Positions 52,230 through 61,093 of a stretch of DNA of 64,000 nucleotides are shown here, piece after piece. The position numbers and the translations under genes were made by a program. The notes beneath the pieces are model-generated. The model saw only the letters and a program-made list of their open reading frames with translations. It was not told the DNA's origin and did not search any database. The stretch's first letter is position 1. Every line of letters begins with the position of its first letter. Origin of the DNA: Shinella pollutisoli (lineage in GTDB: Bacteria; Pseudomonadota; Alphaproteobacteria; Rhizobiales; Rhizobiaceae); the NCBI RefSeq assembly GCF_024609765.1, contig NZ_JANFDG010000012.1, positions 1 to 64,000 on the forward strand. The letters run 5' to 3'.

Positions 52230-53657
52230 ATGGACACGAAAATGCTGATCGGCGCGCGCTTCGAGACCGGCACGGAGACGGAGGAGCACATCCTCAACCC
52301 GAAGACCGGCGAGAAGATCGTCGACCTGCCCGAGGCCTCGCACGCGCAGATCGATGCGGCGGTGGATGCCGCCGAGAGAGCCTTCGTCTCCTGGTCGCAG
52401 ACGACGCCCGCCGAACGCTCCGGCTACCTCCTGAAGATCGCCGACGCGATCGAGGCGGACGCCGACGGCTTCGCCGCGCTGGAATCGCTCAACTGCGGCA
52501 AGCCGATCAACGCGGCGCGCAACGACGAGCTGCCGGCCATCGTCGACTGCTGGCGCTTCTTCGCCGGCGCGATCCGCATCCTGCACGCACCGGTCGCGGC
52601 CGAGTACCTGCCCGGCCACACCTCGATGATCCGCCGCGACCCGGTCGGCATCGTCGGCTCGATCGCGCCGTGGAACTATCCGCTGATGATGATGGCCTGG
52701 AAGCTCGCGCCGGCGCTCGCCGGCGGCAACACGGTCGTCTTCAAGCCCTCCGAGCAGACGCCGCTCACCGCGCTGAAGATGGCGAAGCTGCTTTCCGAGA
52801 TCCTGCCGGAGGGCGTGATCAACATCGTGCTCGGCCGCGGCGAGACGGTCGGCAACGCCATCATCAACCACCCGAAGATCAACATGGTCTCGATCACCGG
52901 CGACGTCGCCACCGGCAAGAAGGTGCTCGCCGCCGCCGCCAAGACGGTGAAGCGCACGCATCTGGAGCTCGGCGGCAAGGCCCCGGTCATCGTCTACGAC
53001 GACGCCGACCTCGACGCCGTCGTCCAGGGTGTGCGCACCTTCGGCTATTACAATGCCGGCCAGGACTGCACCGCCGCCTGCCGCATCTATGCCGAGGACG
53101 GCATCTACGAGAAGCTCGTCGCCGATCTCTCCGCCGCCGTCTCCACCATCCGCTACAACGACGCCGACGATACCTTAAACGAGATCGGCCCGCTGATCTC
53201 CAGGCGCCAGCGCGACCGCGTCGCGAGCTTCGTCGAGCGGGCCGCCGACCTCAGGCACGTCGAGATCACCGCGGGCGGGCGGGCCGGCAGCGACGCGGGC
53301 TTCTTCTTCCAGCCGACCGTCGTCGCCGGCGCGCGCCAGGAGGACGAGATCGTCCGCCGCGAGGTCTTCGGCCCGGTCGTCTCCGTCACCCGCTTCTCCG
53401 ATGCCGACGAGGTGATCGGCTGGGCGAACGACAGCGACTACGGCCTTGCCTCCTCCGTCTGGACGAAGGACATCTCCAGGGCGATGAAGGCCGCCGCCCG
53501 CCTGCAATACGGCTGCACCTGGATCAACACCCATTTCATGCTGACGAACGAGATGCCGCACGGCGGCGTCAAGCAGTCGGGCTACGGCAAGGACATGTCG
53601 ATCTACGCCCTGGAGGACTACACCGCCGTCCGCCACGTCATGATCGCCCACGGCTGA
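52230..53657 (+). CDS. patD: Gamma-aminobutyraldehyde dehydrogenase
   Basis: The 475-residue ALDH matches YdcW/Pat[38 protein letters not shown] with the general base, and the catalytic Cys in [15 protein letters not shown] (about residue 280), followed by the C-terminal [18 protein letters not shown]. It oxidises 4-aminobutanal, made from putrescine by transamination, to GABA. The gene follows a polyamine importer in the ydcSTUVW order; no putrescine transaminase is in the window. Confidence 0.9.
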   Translation: MDTKMLIGARFETGTETEEHILNPKTGEKIVDLPEASHAQIDAAVDAAERAFVSWSQTTPAERSGYLLKIADAIEADADGFAALESLNCGKPINAARNDELPAIVDCWRFFAGAIRILHAPVAAEYLPGHTSMIRRDPVGIVGSIAPWNYPLMMMAWKLAPALAGGNTVVFKPSEQTPLTALKMAKLLSEILPEGVINIVLGRGETVGNAIINHPKINMVSITGDVATGKKVLAAAAKTVKRTHLELGGKAPVIVYDDADLDAVVQGVRTFGYYNAGQDCTAACRIYAEDGIYEKLVADLSAAVSTIRYNDADDTLNEIGPLISRRQRDRVASFVERAADLRHVEITAGGRAGSDAGFFFQPTVVAGARQEDEIVRREVFGPVVSVTRFSDADEVIGWANDSDYGLASSVWTKDISRAMKAAARLQYGCTWINTHFMLTNEMPHGGVKQSGYGKDMSIYALEDYTAVRHVMIAHG

Positions 53658-53665
53658 GCGGTTCC

Positions 53666-53699
53666 GGGCCGGCGGACCGGGTCCCCGCCGGCCCCTTTT
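53666..53699 (+). terminator. Intrinsic terminator after patD
   Basis: A perfect 10-bp GC stem gggccggcgg/ccgccggccc (53666-53675, 53685-53694) with a 9-base loop is followed by ctttt, eight bases after the patD stop. Flanking ggttccgg/ccggaacc could extend the pairing across the T run in an alternative fold. Confidence 0.85.
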
Positions 53700-53754
53700 C
53701 CGGAACCTTTTCCCGTGCCGCGCGTCTTCCCGTCAGAGGCAGGAGGATGCGCAG

Positions 53755-53928
53755 ATGCTGAAATGGGCCCTTATCTTCTTCGTCATATCTCTGGTCGCCG
53801 GCTTCCTCGGCTTTTCCGGCGTCTCCTCCGCCACCGCGACGATCGCCAAGGTGCTGTTCGCGATCGCGCTCCTCATCTTCCTCGCCATCGTCGTGCTCGC
53901 CATCACCGCCGGCACGCTGGCCTTCTGA
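53755..53928 (+). CDS. DUF1328 (YtjA-like) small membrane protein
   Basis: This 57-residue protein starts [20 protein letters not shown] and consists of two hydrophobic helices (about 4-22 and 30-52) with GFSG between, the typical YtjA/DUF1328 pattern. A caggaggatgc ribosome site precedes the ATG. Members are abundant, single-gene inner-membrane peptides, some induced by stress; function is unknown. Confidence 0.88.
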   Translation: MLKWALIFFVISLVAGFLGFSGVSSATATIAKVLFAIALLIFLAIVVLAITAGTLAF

Positions 53929-53965
53929 CGGGGTCGCTGTTGCCGCATTGCAACACGGGCGGAAA

Positions 53966-53984
53966 CATGAGGATAATTGTCATG
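53966..53984. promoter_or_regulatory. Candidate iron-responsive operator (IRO box)
   Basis: The dyad catga-ggataattg-tcatg matches TGA-N9-TCA, the motif bound by RirA in rhizobia. It lies 75 bp before the siderophore receptor gene, in an AT-richer promoter region. Genes downstream (receptor, FhuF, binding protein) are all iron-uptake genes, which supports the call. Confidence 0.65.
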
Positions 53985-54059
53985 TAACGTCCCGCCGCGG
54001 CAAGAATCCTGATAAAAACGGTCATGTTATTCGTTCCGTGACCGTCAGAAAGCAACCGC

Positions 54060-56216
54060 ATGCCCGGACATTCCAGCCTCTCCCGCCGATTCGCCCTTGC
54101 CGGCGTCTCCCTTCTCGCTCTCGCCATTGCCGCCCATGCGCAGGACCAGGAAGCGACCGTCCTGGAGGACATCGTCGTCGACGGCGGCAGCGGCGGCGTG
54201 ATCACCGCCGACGGCTATGTCGGCAAGAGCAGCGCGACCGGCGCCAAGACCGACACGCCCTTCGTCCGGACGCCGCAATCGATCTCCTCCGTCACCGAGG
54301 ACCAGCTCGAAGACCGCAATCCGCAGACCCTGCTGGAGACGCTCGCCTATACGCCCGGTACCCGCATCGGCGCCTACGGCTTCGACCCGCGCTTCGACAG
54401 CTTCACGCTGCGCGGCTTCGACATGACCTATAACGGCGTCTTCCGCGACAACCTGCGCCAGCCCGGCGCCGGCTCCTCGCTCTACAAGACGGAGCCCTAC
54501 GGCCTCGAGGGCGTCTCGATCCTGCGCGGCCCCTCCTCCGCGCTCTACGGCCCGGCCGGCGCGGGCGGCCTCTACAACCTCATCAGCAAGCGCCCGACCG
54601 AGGAGGCGTTGCGCGAGGTGCAGGTGCAGCACGGCAGCCACGACCGCTACCAGGGCCAGTTCGACCTCTCCGGCCCGCTCAACGAGGAGGACCCGGTCTA
54701 CTACCGCCTGACAGGGCTGGCGCGCAGCGCCGACACCGAGCAGGTCGGCGTTCCGGACGACCGGCTCTATTTCGCCCCGGCGCTCACCTGGAAGCCGGAC
54801 GAGGATACGCGCCTCACCATCCTCGGCGAGGCTTCCCGCATCGAGACGGGCGGCACCGCGGCCTACTACATGGATCCGGTCACCGGGAAGGTCGCCGACT
54901 TCTTCGCCGGCAACCCGGCCTTCAACGATTCCGTCCAGAACCAGGGCCGCATCGGCTACGAGTTCGAGCACCGGCTGAACGAGACCTTCGTCTTCCGCCA
55001 GAACGCCCGCATCTCGACGCTGAAGACGCGCGCCGACTGGGCCTTCGCCTACCAGCCGAACGCCGTCGACCCGCTGCTTCTCGACAGCAGCGCCGGCTCC
55101 TTCGAGGAGCGGATGACGACCTACACGATCGACAACCAGCTCCAGGCCGAGTTCGACACCGGCGCGCTGGAGCACACGCTGCTTGCCGGCCTCGACCTCA
55201 CGAAGATCCGCTGGCGCTCGCTCAACGGCTACGGCGCCACGCCGCCGCTCGACACGCGCGACCCGACGGCCGGCCGCTACACCGCGCCGATCCCCTACCA
55301 GACCGACGACGTGCAGGACCAGTTCATCGCCGGCCTCTACCTGCAGGACCAGATCCGCTACGACGCCTGGACCTTCACGCTCGGCGGCCGCTACGACCAC
55401 GTCTCGACCGACACCGAGAACAACGACCTCGTCAACAACACCACGGGCACCGTCGAGCAGCGGGACAACGCGTTTACCTGGCGCGCCGGCCTCACCTACG
55501 AGACGCCCTGGGGCATCACGCCCTATGCCAGCTATTCGACCGCCTTCTCGCCGAACGCGGGCGTCAACCTCGCCACCGGCAACCCCTTCCGCCCGACCGA
55601 GAGCGAGCAGCAGGAAGTCGGCGTGAAATACCTCCTGCCCGACAGCAACACGCTGCTGACGGCCGCCCTCTTCAACATCGACCAGACGGACGGGCTCTAC
55701 TACGAGGTCGTCAACCTCGACAGCGGCCCGGCTAACATCCAGGTGCAGCGCGGCAAGCTGCGCTCGCGCGGGCTGGAGCTGGAGGCGTCGACCAGCCTCG
55801 ACAACGGCCTGTCGCTCGTCGCCACCTACACCTACACGCAGGCGAAGATCATCGAGGGCCCGGCCGGCACGGTCGGCAACGACATCTCCTCCGTGCCGCG
55901 CCACATGGCCTCGGTCTGGGCGCATTACGCCATGCCGGAGGACGGCCCGCTGCACGGCCTCGGCCTCGGCGCCGGCGTGCGCTTCACCGGCCAGAGCTAC
56001 GACAGCGACTTCAACACCGCCAGGAACAGCGCCCGAGCCTTCTTCGACGCGTCGGTCGACTTCGACTTCGCGGCGATCGACAAGGCCTACGAGGGCCTGA
56101 AGCTGCAGGTCAACGCCACCAACCTGTTCGACCGGCGCGACAGCGTCTGCTCGGCCGGCTTCTGCTACCGCGACCAGGGCCGCACGGTCATCGGCAGCCT
56201 GAAATACACGTGGTGA
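54060..56216 (+). CDS. TonB-dependent siderophore receptor
   Basis: The 718-residue outer-membrane protein has a signal peptide (ALAGVSLLALAIAAHAQ), a TonB-box-like EATVLEDIVV at the mature start, a plug domain (about 70-180, TPQSISSVTEDQLEDRNPQT, ILRGPSSALYGPAGAGGLYN) and a 22-strand barrel ending NLFDRRDSV...LKYTW with a terminal aromatic. FhuA/RhtA-like. It imports a ferric siderophore, probably a hydroxamate since FhuF is next. Five bases separate it from fhuF. Confidence 0.93.
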   Translation: MPGHSSLSRRFALAGVSLLALAIAAHAQDQEATVLEDIVVDGGSGGVITADGYVGKSSATGAKTDTPFVRTPQSISSVTEDQLEDRNPQTLLETLAYTPGTRIGAYGFDPRFDSFTLRGFDMTYNGVFRDNLRQPGAGSSLYKTEPYGLEGVSILRGPSSALYGPAGAGGLYNLISKRPTEEALREVQVQHGSHDRYQGQFDLSGPLNEEDPVYYRLTGLARSADTEQVGVPDDRLYFAPALTWKPDEDTRLTILGEASRIETGGTAAYYMDPVTGKVADFFAGNPAFNDSVQNQGRIGYEFEHRLNETFVFRQNARISTLKTRADWAFAYQPNAVDPLLLDSSAGSFEERMTTYTIDNQLQAEFDTGALEHTLLAGLDLTKIRWRSLNGYGATPPLDTRDPTAGRYTAPIPYQTDDVQDQFIAGLYLQDQIRYDAWTFTLGGRYDHVSTDTENNDLVNNTTGTVEQRDNAFTWRAGLTYETPWGITPYASYSTAFSPNAGVNLATGNPFRPTESEQQEVGVKYLLPDSNTLLTAALFNIDQTDGLYYEVVNLDSGPANIQVQRGKLRSRGLELEASTSLDNGLSLVATYTYTQAKIIEGPAGTVGNDISSVPRHMASVWAHYAMPEDGPLHGLGLGAGVRFTGQSYDSDFNTARNSARAFFDASVDFDFAAIDKAYEGLKLQVNATNLFDRRDSVCSAGFCYRDQGRTVIGSLKYTW

Positions 56217-56220
56217 CGGC

Positions 56221-56979
56221 TTGACCCGCCTTTCCCCGGAGAGCGGCGAGACCGCCTTCAGGCCCCGGAGCCTGAGGGCGGTCTTCTCCGGCGAGCACGC
56301 CTGGTGCGGCGAGAAGATGCGGCTTTCCGCCGATCTCGACGGTGCCGTGCCGCTCTGCGACTTCCTCGCCGGGGACGGCTTCGACCGGGTGCTCGACCGC
56401 TTCGCCGAGGTGCAGGGCGGCGTCGACCGGCGGGCGGCAGCCTCCTTCTGGTCGCTCTACTATTTCTCGGCGCTGGCGATCCCCTATGTCGTCGCCCGCC
56501 GCGGCGAGACGGCGCTGCCGGTCGACCTCGACGCCATGACGATCGCGCTCGCCGAGGACGGCCTGCCGCGCGCCTTCGGCCTGCCGTACGAGGGGGACTG
56601 GCGCGAGGCGGGCGGCCTCGTCGACTGCGTTACGCCGCTCGTGCAAGGCCATCTCGCCCGCGTCGTCGCGCTGTTCAAGGAAAAGGCGGGGATTTCCGCG
56701 AAGCTCGCCTGGAACAACGCCGCCGTCTATATAGACTATGCCTTCAACGCGACGGACCTTTCGCCCCCCGAAGGCGACGACCACTGGCCGGCGCGGCCGC
56801 TCTTCGAGTGCCCGCATCTTGCCGACGGCAGCCGCAACCCGTTCCACGGCTGCCTGCGGCACGAGACGGAAGACGGGCAGACGCACTGTCGCCGCAAGGT
56901 CTGCTGCCTGCGCTACCGGTTGCCCGGCGTCCCCGGCTGCGGCGAACTGTGCGCCCTGCCGGAACTGAGAAAGCAATGA
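56221..56979 (+). CDS. fhuF: Siderophore-iron reductase FhuF-like
   Basis: The 252-residue protein has the FhuF pattern of a variable N-terminus, PYVVARRGETALPVDLD and a C-terminal iron-sulphur site CRRKVCCLRYRLPGVPGCGE with CC-x10-C-x2-C spacing for a [2Fe-2S] cluster. It releases iron from ferric hydroxamates in the cytoplasm by reduction. The start is TTG 56221, after ggtgacgg. Stop and next start overlap (ATGA). Confidence 0.88.
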   Translation: MTRLSPESGETAFRPRSLRAVFSGEHAWCGEKMRLSADLDGAVPLCDFLAGDGFDRVLDRFAEVQGGVDRRAAASFWSLYYFSALAIPYVVARRGETALPVDLDAMTIALAEDGLPRAFGLPYEGDWREAGGLVDCVTPLVQGHLARVVALFKEKAGISAKLAWNNAAVYIDYAFNATDLSPPEGDDHWPARPLFECPHLADGSRNPFHGCLRHETEDGQTHCRRKVCCLRYRLPGVPGCGELCALPELRKQ

Positions 56980-58082
56980 CCATGCGCCTCCTCTCCCTCC
57001 TCCTCGCCGCCTTTCTCCTCGCCGCCCTGCCGGCGCGCGCCGAGGTCGCCTATCCGCTGACCGTCACCGATTCGCTCGGCCGCGAGGTGACGGTGCCGGC
57101 CGAGCCGAAGGCGGTGCTGCTCGGCAGCGGCTTCAACTTGGTGGCGCTGTCGCTGATCCATCCGGATCCGGTGAGCCTGCTTGCCGGCTGGGCCGGCGAC
57201 ATGAAGGGCGACAACCCGGAGATCTACGCCCGCTTCCGCGAGAAATTCCCGGCGATCGAGGACGTGCCGATCATCGGCGACGGCGTGACGGTGTCGTTCG
57301 AGGCGGCGCTGTCGCTGAAGGCCGACCTCGCCATCCTCGCCAACTGGCAGGCCGACAGCGACCTCGGCCGCCAGGCGATCGACTATCTCGAACGGACCGG
57401 CGTGCCGGTCGTCGTCGTCGACTTCAACAACGACGCGCTGGACAACACCGCCGACACGATGCGCCTGCTCGGCCGCGTGCTCAACCGAGAGGAACAGGCG
57501 AACGCCTTCGCCGACTTCTACGATGCCCGCATCGCCCGCATCCGCGAGCGCGTCGCCGCCCATCCCGAGCCCGGCCCGACGGTGCTGATGGACGCCTTTC
57601 CCAACCCGGAGAAGTGCTGCTACGCCTACGGCACCGGCGGGCTCGGCGCCTTCATCGCCATCACCGGCAGCCGCAACATCGCCGAGAGCCTGCCGCCGCA
57701 GGGCGGGCTGGTCAGCATCGAGTTCATCGTCGCGGCGAACCCGGAGGTCTATATCGCCACCGCCTCGCCGGGCGGCACCTACAGCGGCTTCTCGGTCGGT
57801 CCCGGCGTCGATCCGGAGGAGGCGCGCGAAACGCTGGCGCGCGCCGTCGAGAGCCCGTTCCTCGCCAGCCTCAAGGCGGTGCAGGACGGGCGGGTGCACG
57901 GGCTCTGGAACTTCTTCAACGCCGTGCCGCTCAACGTGCTGGCCGCCGAGGCCTTCGCCCGCTGGCTGCGGCCGGATATCTTTTCCGACGTCGACCCCGA
58001 CGAAACGCTGAAGGAAATCAACGACCGCTTCGCCGCCGTGCCCTTCGACGGCGCCTACTGGATCAGCCTCAAGGCGAATTGA
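56976..58082 (+). CDS. Iron-siderophore ABC binding protein (FecB/FhuD type)
   Basis: The 368-residue protein has a Sec signal (LLSLLLAAFLLAALPARA) and a class III binding fold: VTDSLGREVTVPAEPKAVLL, LSLKADLAILANWQADSD, TGVPVVVVDFNNDALDNTAD and SIEFIVAANPEVYIATAS. ATG 56976 overlaps the fhuF stop; ATG 56982 is an alternative. No permease or ATPase accompanies it, so it must use a transporter encoded elsewhere. Confidence 0.9.
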   Translation: MTMRLLSLLLAAFLLAALPARAEVAYPLTVTDSLGREVTVPAEPKAVLLGSGFNLVALSLIHPDPVSLLAGWAGDMKGDNPEIYARFREKFPAIEDVPIIGDGVTVSFEAALSLKADLAILANWQADSDLGRQAIDYLERTGVPVVVVDFNNDALDNTADTMRLLGRVLNREEQANAFADFYDARIARIRERVAAHPEPGPTVLMDAFPNPEKCCYAYGTGGLGAFIAITGSRNIAESLPPQGGLVSIEFIVAANPEVYIATASPGGTYSGFSVGPGVDPEEARETLARAVESPFLASLKAVQDGRVHGLWNFFNAVPLNVLAAEAFARWLRPDIFSDVDPDETLKEINDRFAAVPFDGAYWISLKAN

Positions 58083-58142
58083 CCGCGCCGCCCTTCCTGT
58101 CGCCCGCCGCGCACGCTATTAGGGAAGTCCAGGAGGATACGG

Positions 58143-58655
58143 ATGATCTGGGCATTCGCGGTGGCGGCAGTGGCCACGCTCTATCTCGCATTGCGTTTCC
58201 GGCGGTTCCAGAGCTGGGTCGAGCCCGTGCTCACCATCGCCGTGGCGATCGGCCTTGCCGCCGCCATCCTCGTCTGGTTCGTCGACGAGCGCGCGCCCTC
58301 CGGCGGGCCGACCGTCGAGACGACGGCGTCGCCGGCGCTCGAAGCCGCCGACATCGCGCTTTCCGACCTCGCCTTCAGCGCCGGCCAGACGAAGACGAGC
58401 TACCAGGTGAAGGGACGCCTGACCAATCGCGGCGCGGTGCCGCTGCAGTCCTTCCGCCTCGACGTCGTGCTCTCCGACTGCCCGGACGGCGTCTGCCGCG
58501 AGGTCGGCCGCGACAGCGCGCTGATCGTGCAGCGCGTGCTGCCGGGCGAGACGCAGGACTTCACCACCTTCGCCGTCTTCCCCGGCAGCGAACTGAGGCC
58601 CGTCGCCGTGCCACAATGGGAATGGAGCGTGCGCGAGCCGCGCGCCTATCGCTAG
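58143..58655 (+). CDS. Small membrane-anchored protein with FxLYD-like domain
   Basis: This 170-residue protein has two N-terminal hydrophobic helices (about 2-18 and 28-46), then a beta-rich domain (about 68-165, LSDLAFSAGQTKTSYQVKG, NRGAVPLQSFRLDVVLSDCP) resembling FxLYD/immunoglobulin-like membrane-anchored domains, with two cysteines in SDCPDGVCREVG. A strong ccaggagg site precedes ATG 58143. Function is unknown. Confidence 0.8.
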   Translation: MIWAFAVAAVATLYLALRFRRFQSWVEPVLTIAVAIGLAAAILVWFVDERAPSGGPTVETTASPALEAADIALSDLAFSAGQTKTSYQVKGRLTNRGAVPLQSFRLDVVLSDCPDGVCREVGRDSALIVQRVLPGETQDFTTFAVFPGSELRPVAVPQWEWSVREPRAYR

Positions 58656-58663
58656 AGCGGCTT

Positions 58664-58702
58664 TGCCCTCCCCTTCTCCCCGCCTGGGAGAAGGGGAGGG
58701 CA
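58664..58702. terminator. Perfect 17-bp hairpin between convergent genes
   Basis: The arms tgccctccccttctccc (58664-58680) and its exact complement (58686-58702) close on a five-base loop. It lies between the convergent ends of the small membrane protein and the methyltransferase operon. Either direction lacks a T run, so it may be a bidirectional end hairpin derived from the common palindromic element. Confidence 0.6.
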
Positions 58703-58715
58703 GAAACGTTCCATC

Positions 58716-60254
58716 CTAAAAGTAGATCTTGAACTTCTCCCGCACCGCCCGGTCGGTCGCGAAGTCGAAGAGCGGGCCGCCGGCCTCGGCGAGGATGCGG
58801 TTCTTGCGCTCGATCGCTTTCCGGACGAGGTCGGGCCGGCCGATCTCGGCCCATTCCTTCGGGCTCGTGCGGTCGGCGACGGCGGGATAGACATATTCCG
58901 TCTGCATCAGCGACAGCGTCTGCGGGTCGCCGAGATAGTGGCCCGGCCCGCCGAGACAGACGGAGCGCATCGTCTCCAGCGAGACGGAATCCTCGGTGAC
59001 GTCGATGCCGCGCACGCAGCGCTGCACCTGGCCGAGCAGATCGTCGCCGAGCACGAGGCTTTCGAGGCAGAAGCCGAGCAGCGAGGCATGCATGCCGACC
59101 GCCTCGTAGACCATGTTGAGGCCGGAGAGCCCGGCCATGACGTTGGAGATCGCCTGTTCCCAGCCGGCCTGCATGTCCGGCAGCTTGGAATCGGCAATCC
59201 CGGCCGCCGCCCCGCCCGGCAGGCGGTAGAACTGATGCATCTGCGCGCAGCCCGCCGTCAGGAGCGCCTGCTCGCCCGAGCCGCCGGACATGGCGCCCGT
59301 CCGGAGGTCGGAGACGAAGGGCCAGGTGCCGAAGATCGCCGGATGGCCGGGCGCCATGGCGTTGACGTAGACGACGCCGGCCAGGCACTCCGCCACCGCC
59401 TGGACGATCGCCGTCGCGAGCGGCGCCGGTGCGGTCGCGCCCGCCTGCCCCGCCGAGAGCAGCAGGATCGGCATGCCGGCCCGGATGCAGGCCTCCATGG
59501 TGATGCAGCTCTCCTCGGCAAACTTCATCGGCGGCACGACGAAGCAGTTGGAGTTCGACACGAAGGGCCGTTCGCGCCACTTGTCCTCGCCGCCCGCCAT
59601 CATGTGGATGAGGTCGAAGCAGCCGGCCACGTGGGAAGGGTCGGAGAAGCTGGTGCCGACATGTTTCGAGGTGCCGGCGCAGCAGCCGTAGAGCGTGTTG
59701 ATGTCCATCAGGAAATTGTCGGCCACGTCGCGGCAGACCATCGCCCGCTGGAAGAAATGGATGTTGTCGAGGTGATGGACGAGCTGGGCGGCGTTGAACA
59801 GGTCCTTCGCCGTCGATTCGCGGTATTCGCGCTTCTCGACGTCGACGATATGCACCGCCGCCCCCGCCGTGCCGTAGTAGACACGGGTGCCGGTGAGCTC
59901 GAGGTCGTATCTCGGGTCGCGGCCGAAAAGCGTGACGTCGCGCGCGGCGAGCGCCAGCATGTCCTCGACCAGCGCCCGGGGAAAGCGGATGCGCCCGTCC
60001 TCGCCCAGGATCGCACCGGCGCCGGTCAGGATCTCGATGCCGGATTTCGGCGCATTGGCGAGGCCGATGTTCTCCAGCGCATCGAGCGCCGCCTCGTGGA
60101 TGCGCCGGACGCCCGCCTCCGTCAAAGGCTTGTACTGCCCGCCGGAAAGGCCCGGCCGCACCGGGCGGACGTTTTCCGCAAGCGGCGCGGCCCGCATGGC
60201 GACACGGGCGGCGCGGCCGCCGGAGCGCCGGGAAAGAACTGCCTGTTCACTCAT
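58716..60254 (-). CDS. MttB/COG5598-family (non-pyrrolysine) methylamine methyltransferase-like protein
   Basis: The 512-residue protein aligns in pattern with trimethylamine methyltransferase MttB and glycine betaine methyltransferase MtgB: LTEAGVRRIHEAALDALENI, TKDLFNAAQLVHHLDNIHFF, CCAGTSKHVGTSFSDPSHV, GGSGEQALLTAGCAQMHQFY and GGPGHYLGDPQTLSLMQTEY. No in-frame stop interrupts it, so there is no pyrrolysine. Family members pass a methyl group from a quaternary or tertiary amine to a corrinoid protein, but no corrinoid protein is encoded here. Coupled by ATGA to the lyase gene on its 5' side, in an operon with a dimethylglycine-dehydrogenase-like gene. Confidence 0.88.
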   Translation of the reverse strand: MSEQAVLSRRSGGRAARVAMRAAPLAENVRPVRPGLSGGQYKPLTEAGVRRIHEAALDALENIGLANAPKSGIEILTGAGAILGEDGRIRFPRALVEDMLALAARDVTLFGRDPRYDLELTGTRVYYGTAGAAVHIVDVEKREYRESTAKDLFNAAQLVHHLDNIHFFQRAMVCRDVADNFLMDINTLYGCCAGTSKHVGTSFSDPSHVAGCFDLIHMMAGGEDKWRERPFVSNSNCFVVPPMKFAEESCITMEACIRAGMPILLLSAGQAGATAPAPLATAIVQAVAECLAGVVYVNAMAPGHPAIFGTWPFVSDLRTGAMSGGSGEQALLTAGCAQMHQFYRLPGGAAAGIADSKLPDMQAGWEQAISNVMAGLSGLNMVYEAVGMHASLLGFCLESLVLGDDLLGQVQRCVRGIDVTEDSVSLETMRSVCLGGPGHYLGDPQTLSLMQTEYVYPAVADRTSPKEWAEIGRPDLVRKAIERKNRILAEAGGPLFDFATDRAVREKFKIYF

Positions 60255-61093
60255 GATCCGTCTCCCCCGCTACCTGCGGCCAGTATGGCATTGATCGTGT
60301 CGCCCGACGCGGCGGCGGACAGGTTCGCGAAGCTGCCGTCCCTGACGATGGCCTCCATCTGCGCGGCGATCGCCGCGTGGGTGACGCGGGCGATCAGCGA
60401 GCCGAGCGAGATGCGGCGCACGCCCATCTCGGCGAACTGCCGCACCGTGAGCTTGCGCAGCGGCCCGGCCGGCAGCGCGTTCACCGGCTTTGCGACGGAC
60501 CGCACGACGCGGCGCAGTTCCTCCGCCCCCGGCGGCACCGGCACGTAGAGCAGGTCCGCGCCGGCCCTCTCGAAAGCCTGGATGCGGCGGATCGCCTCGT
60601 TAAGATCGTAGACCCCGTTCATCACCCCGTCGGCGCGCGCGCAGAGCACGAAGGGCCGGCCGAGCGAGCGGGCGGCATCGGCGGCGGCGCGGATGCGCTC
60701 GACGGCGATGTCGAGATCGTAGGCGGGATTGCCCTCGACCATCCGCGTGTCCTCGATCGAGCAGCCCGAGAGCCCGACCTCGGCGGCAAGCCGGATCGTC
60801 TCGGCGACATCCTCCGGCGCGTCGGCGAAGCCGTTCTCGAAATCGCCGGAGACGGGAAGCGGCGTCGCGCGCACGATGTCCTCGGCGTGCTTCAGCGCCT
60901 CCTCGCGGGTGACGCGGCCCATGTCCGGCCGGCCGAGCGTGAAGGCGAAGCCGGCGGACGTGGTGGCGAGCGCCACGGCGCCGGCGGCCGCCATCATGCG
61001 GGCGGAGCCGATGTCCCACGGGTTGGGGATGACGAAGCAGCCCGACTGGTGCAGGTCGTGGAAGCGCCGGTGGCGTTCTGCAAGCGTGCTCAT
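60251..61093 (-). CDS. Isocitrate lyase/PEP mutase-superfamily protein
   Basis: The 280-residue protein is an (alpha/beta)8 barrel of the ICL/PEPM superfamily: GCFVIPNPWDIGSARMMAAA, VALATTSAGFAFTLGRPD, PVSGDFENGFADAPEDVAET, GCSIEDTR and FVLCARADG. The DFENGF and IED segments hold the metal and phosphate ligands; the ICL-specific KKCGH motif is absent, so it is not isocitrate lyase. Oxaloacetate decarboxylase, methylisocitrate lyase or phosphonopyruvate-type reactions are possible. ATGA overlaps on both sides place it in the middle of the operon. Confidence 0.88.
   Translation of the reverse strand: MSTLAERHRRFHDLHQSGCFVIPNPWDIGSARMMAAAGAVALATTSAGFAFTLGRPDMGRVTREEALKHAEDIVRATPLPVSGDFENGFADAPEDVAETIRLAAEVGLSGCSIEDTRMVEGNPAYDLDIAVERIRAAADAARSLGRPFVLCARADGVMNGVYDLNEAIRRIQAFERAGADLLYVPVPPGAEELRRVVRSVAKPVNALPAGPLRKLTVRQFAEMGVRRISLGSLIARVTHAAIAAQMEAIVRDGSFANLSAAASGDTINAILAAGSGGDGS

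Noticed and set aside
58716-60254. Pyrrolysine-containing trimethylamine methyltransferase
   Set aside because: The reading frame has no internal amber codon and aerobic alphaproteobacteria generally lack pyrrolysine genes; it is the non-pyrrolysine branch.
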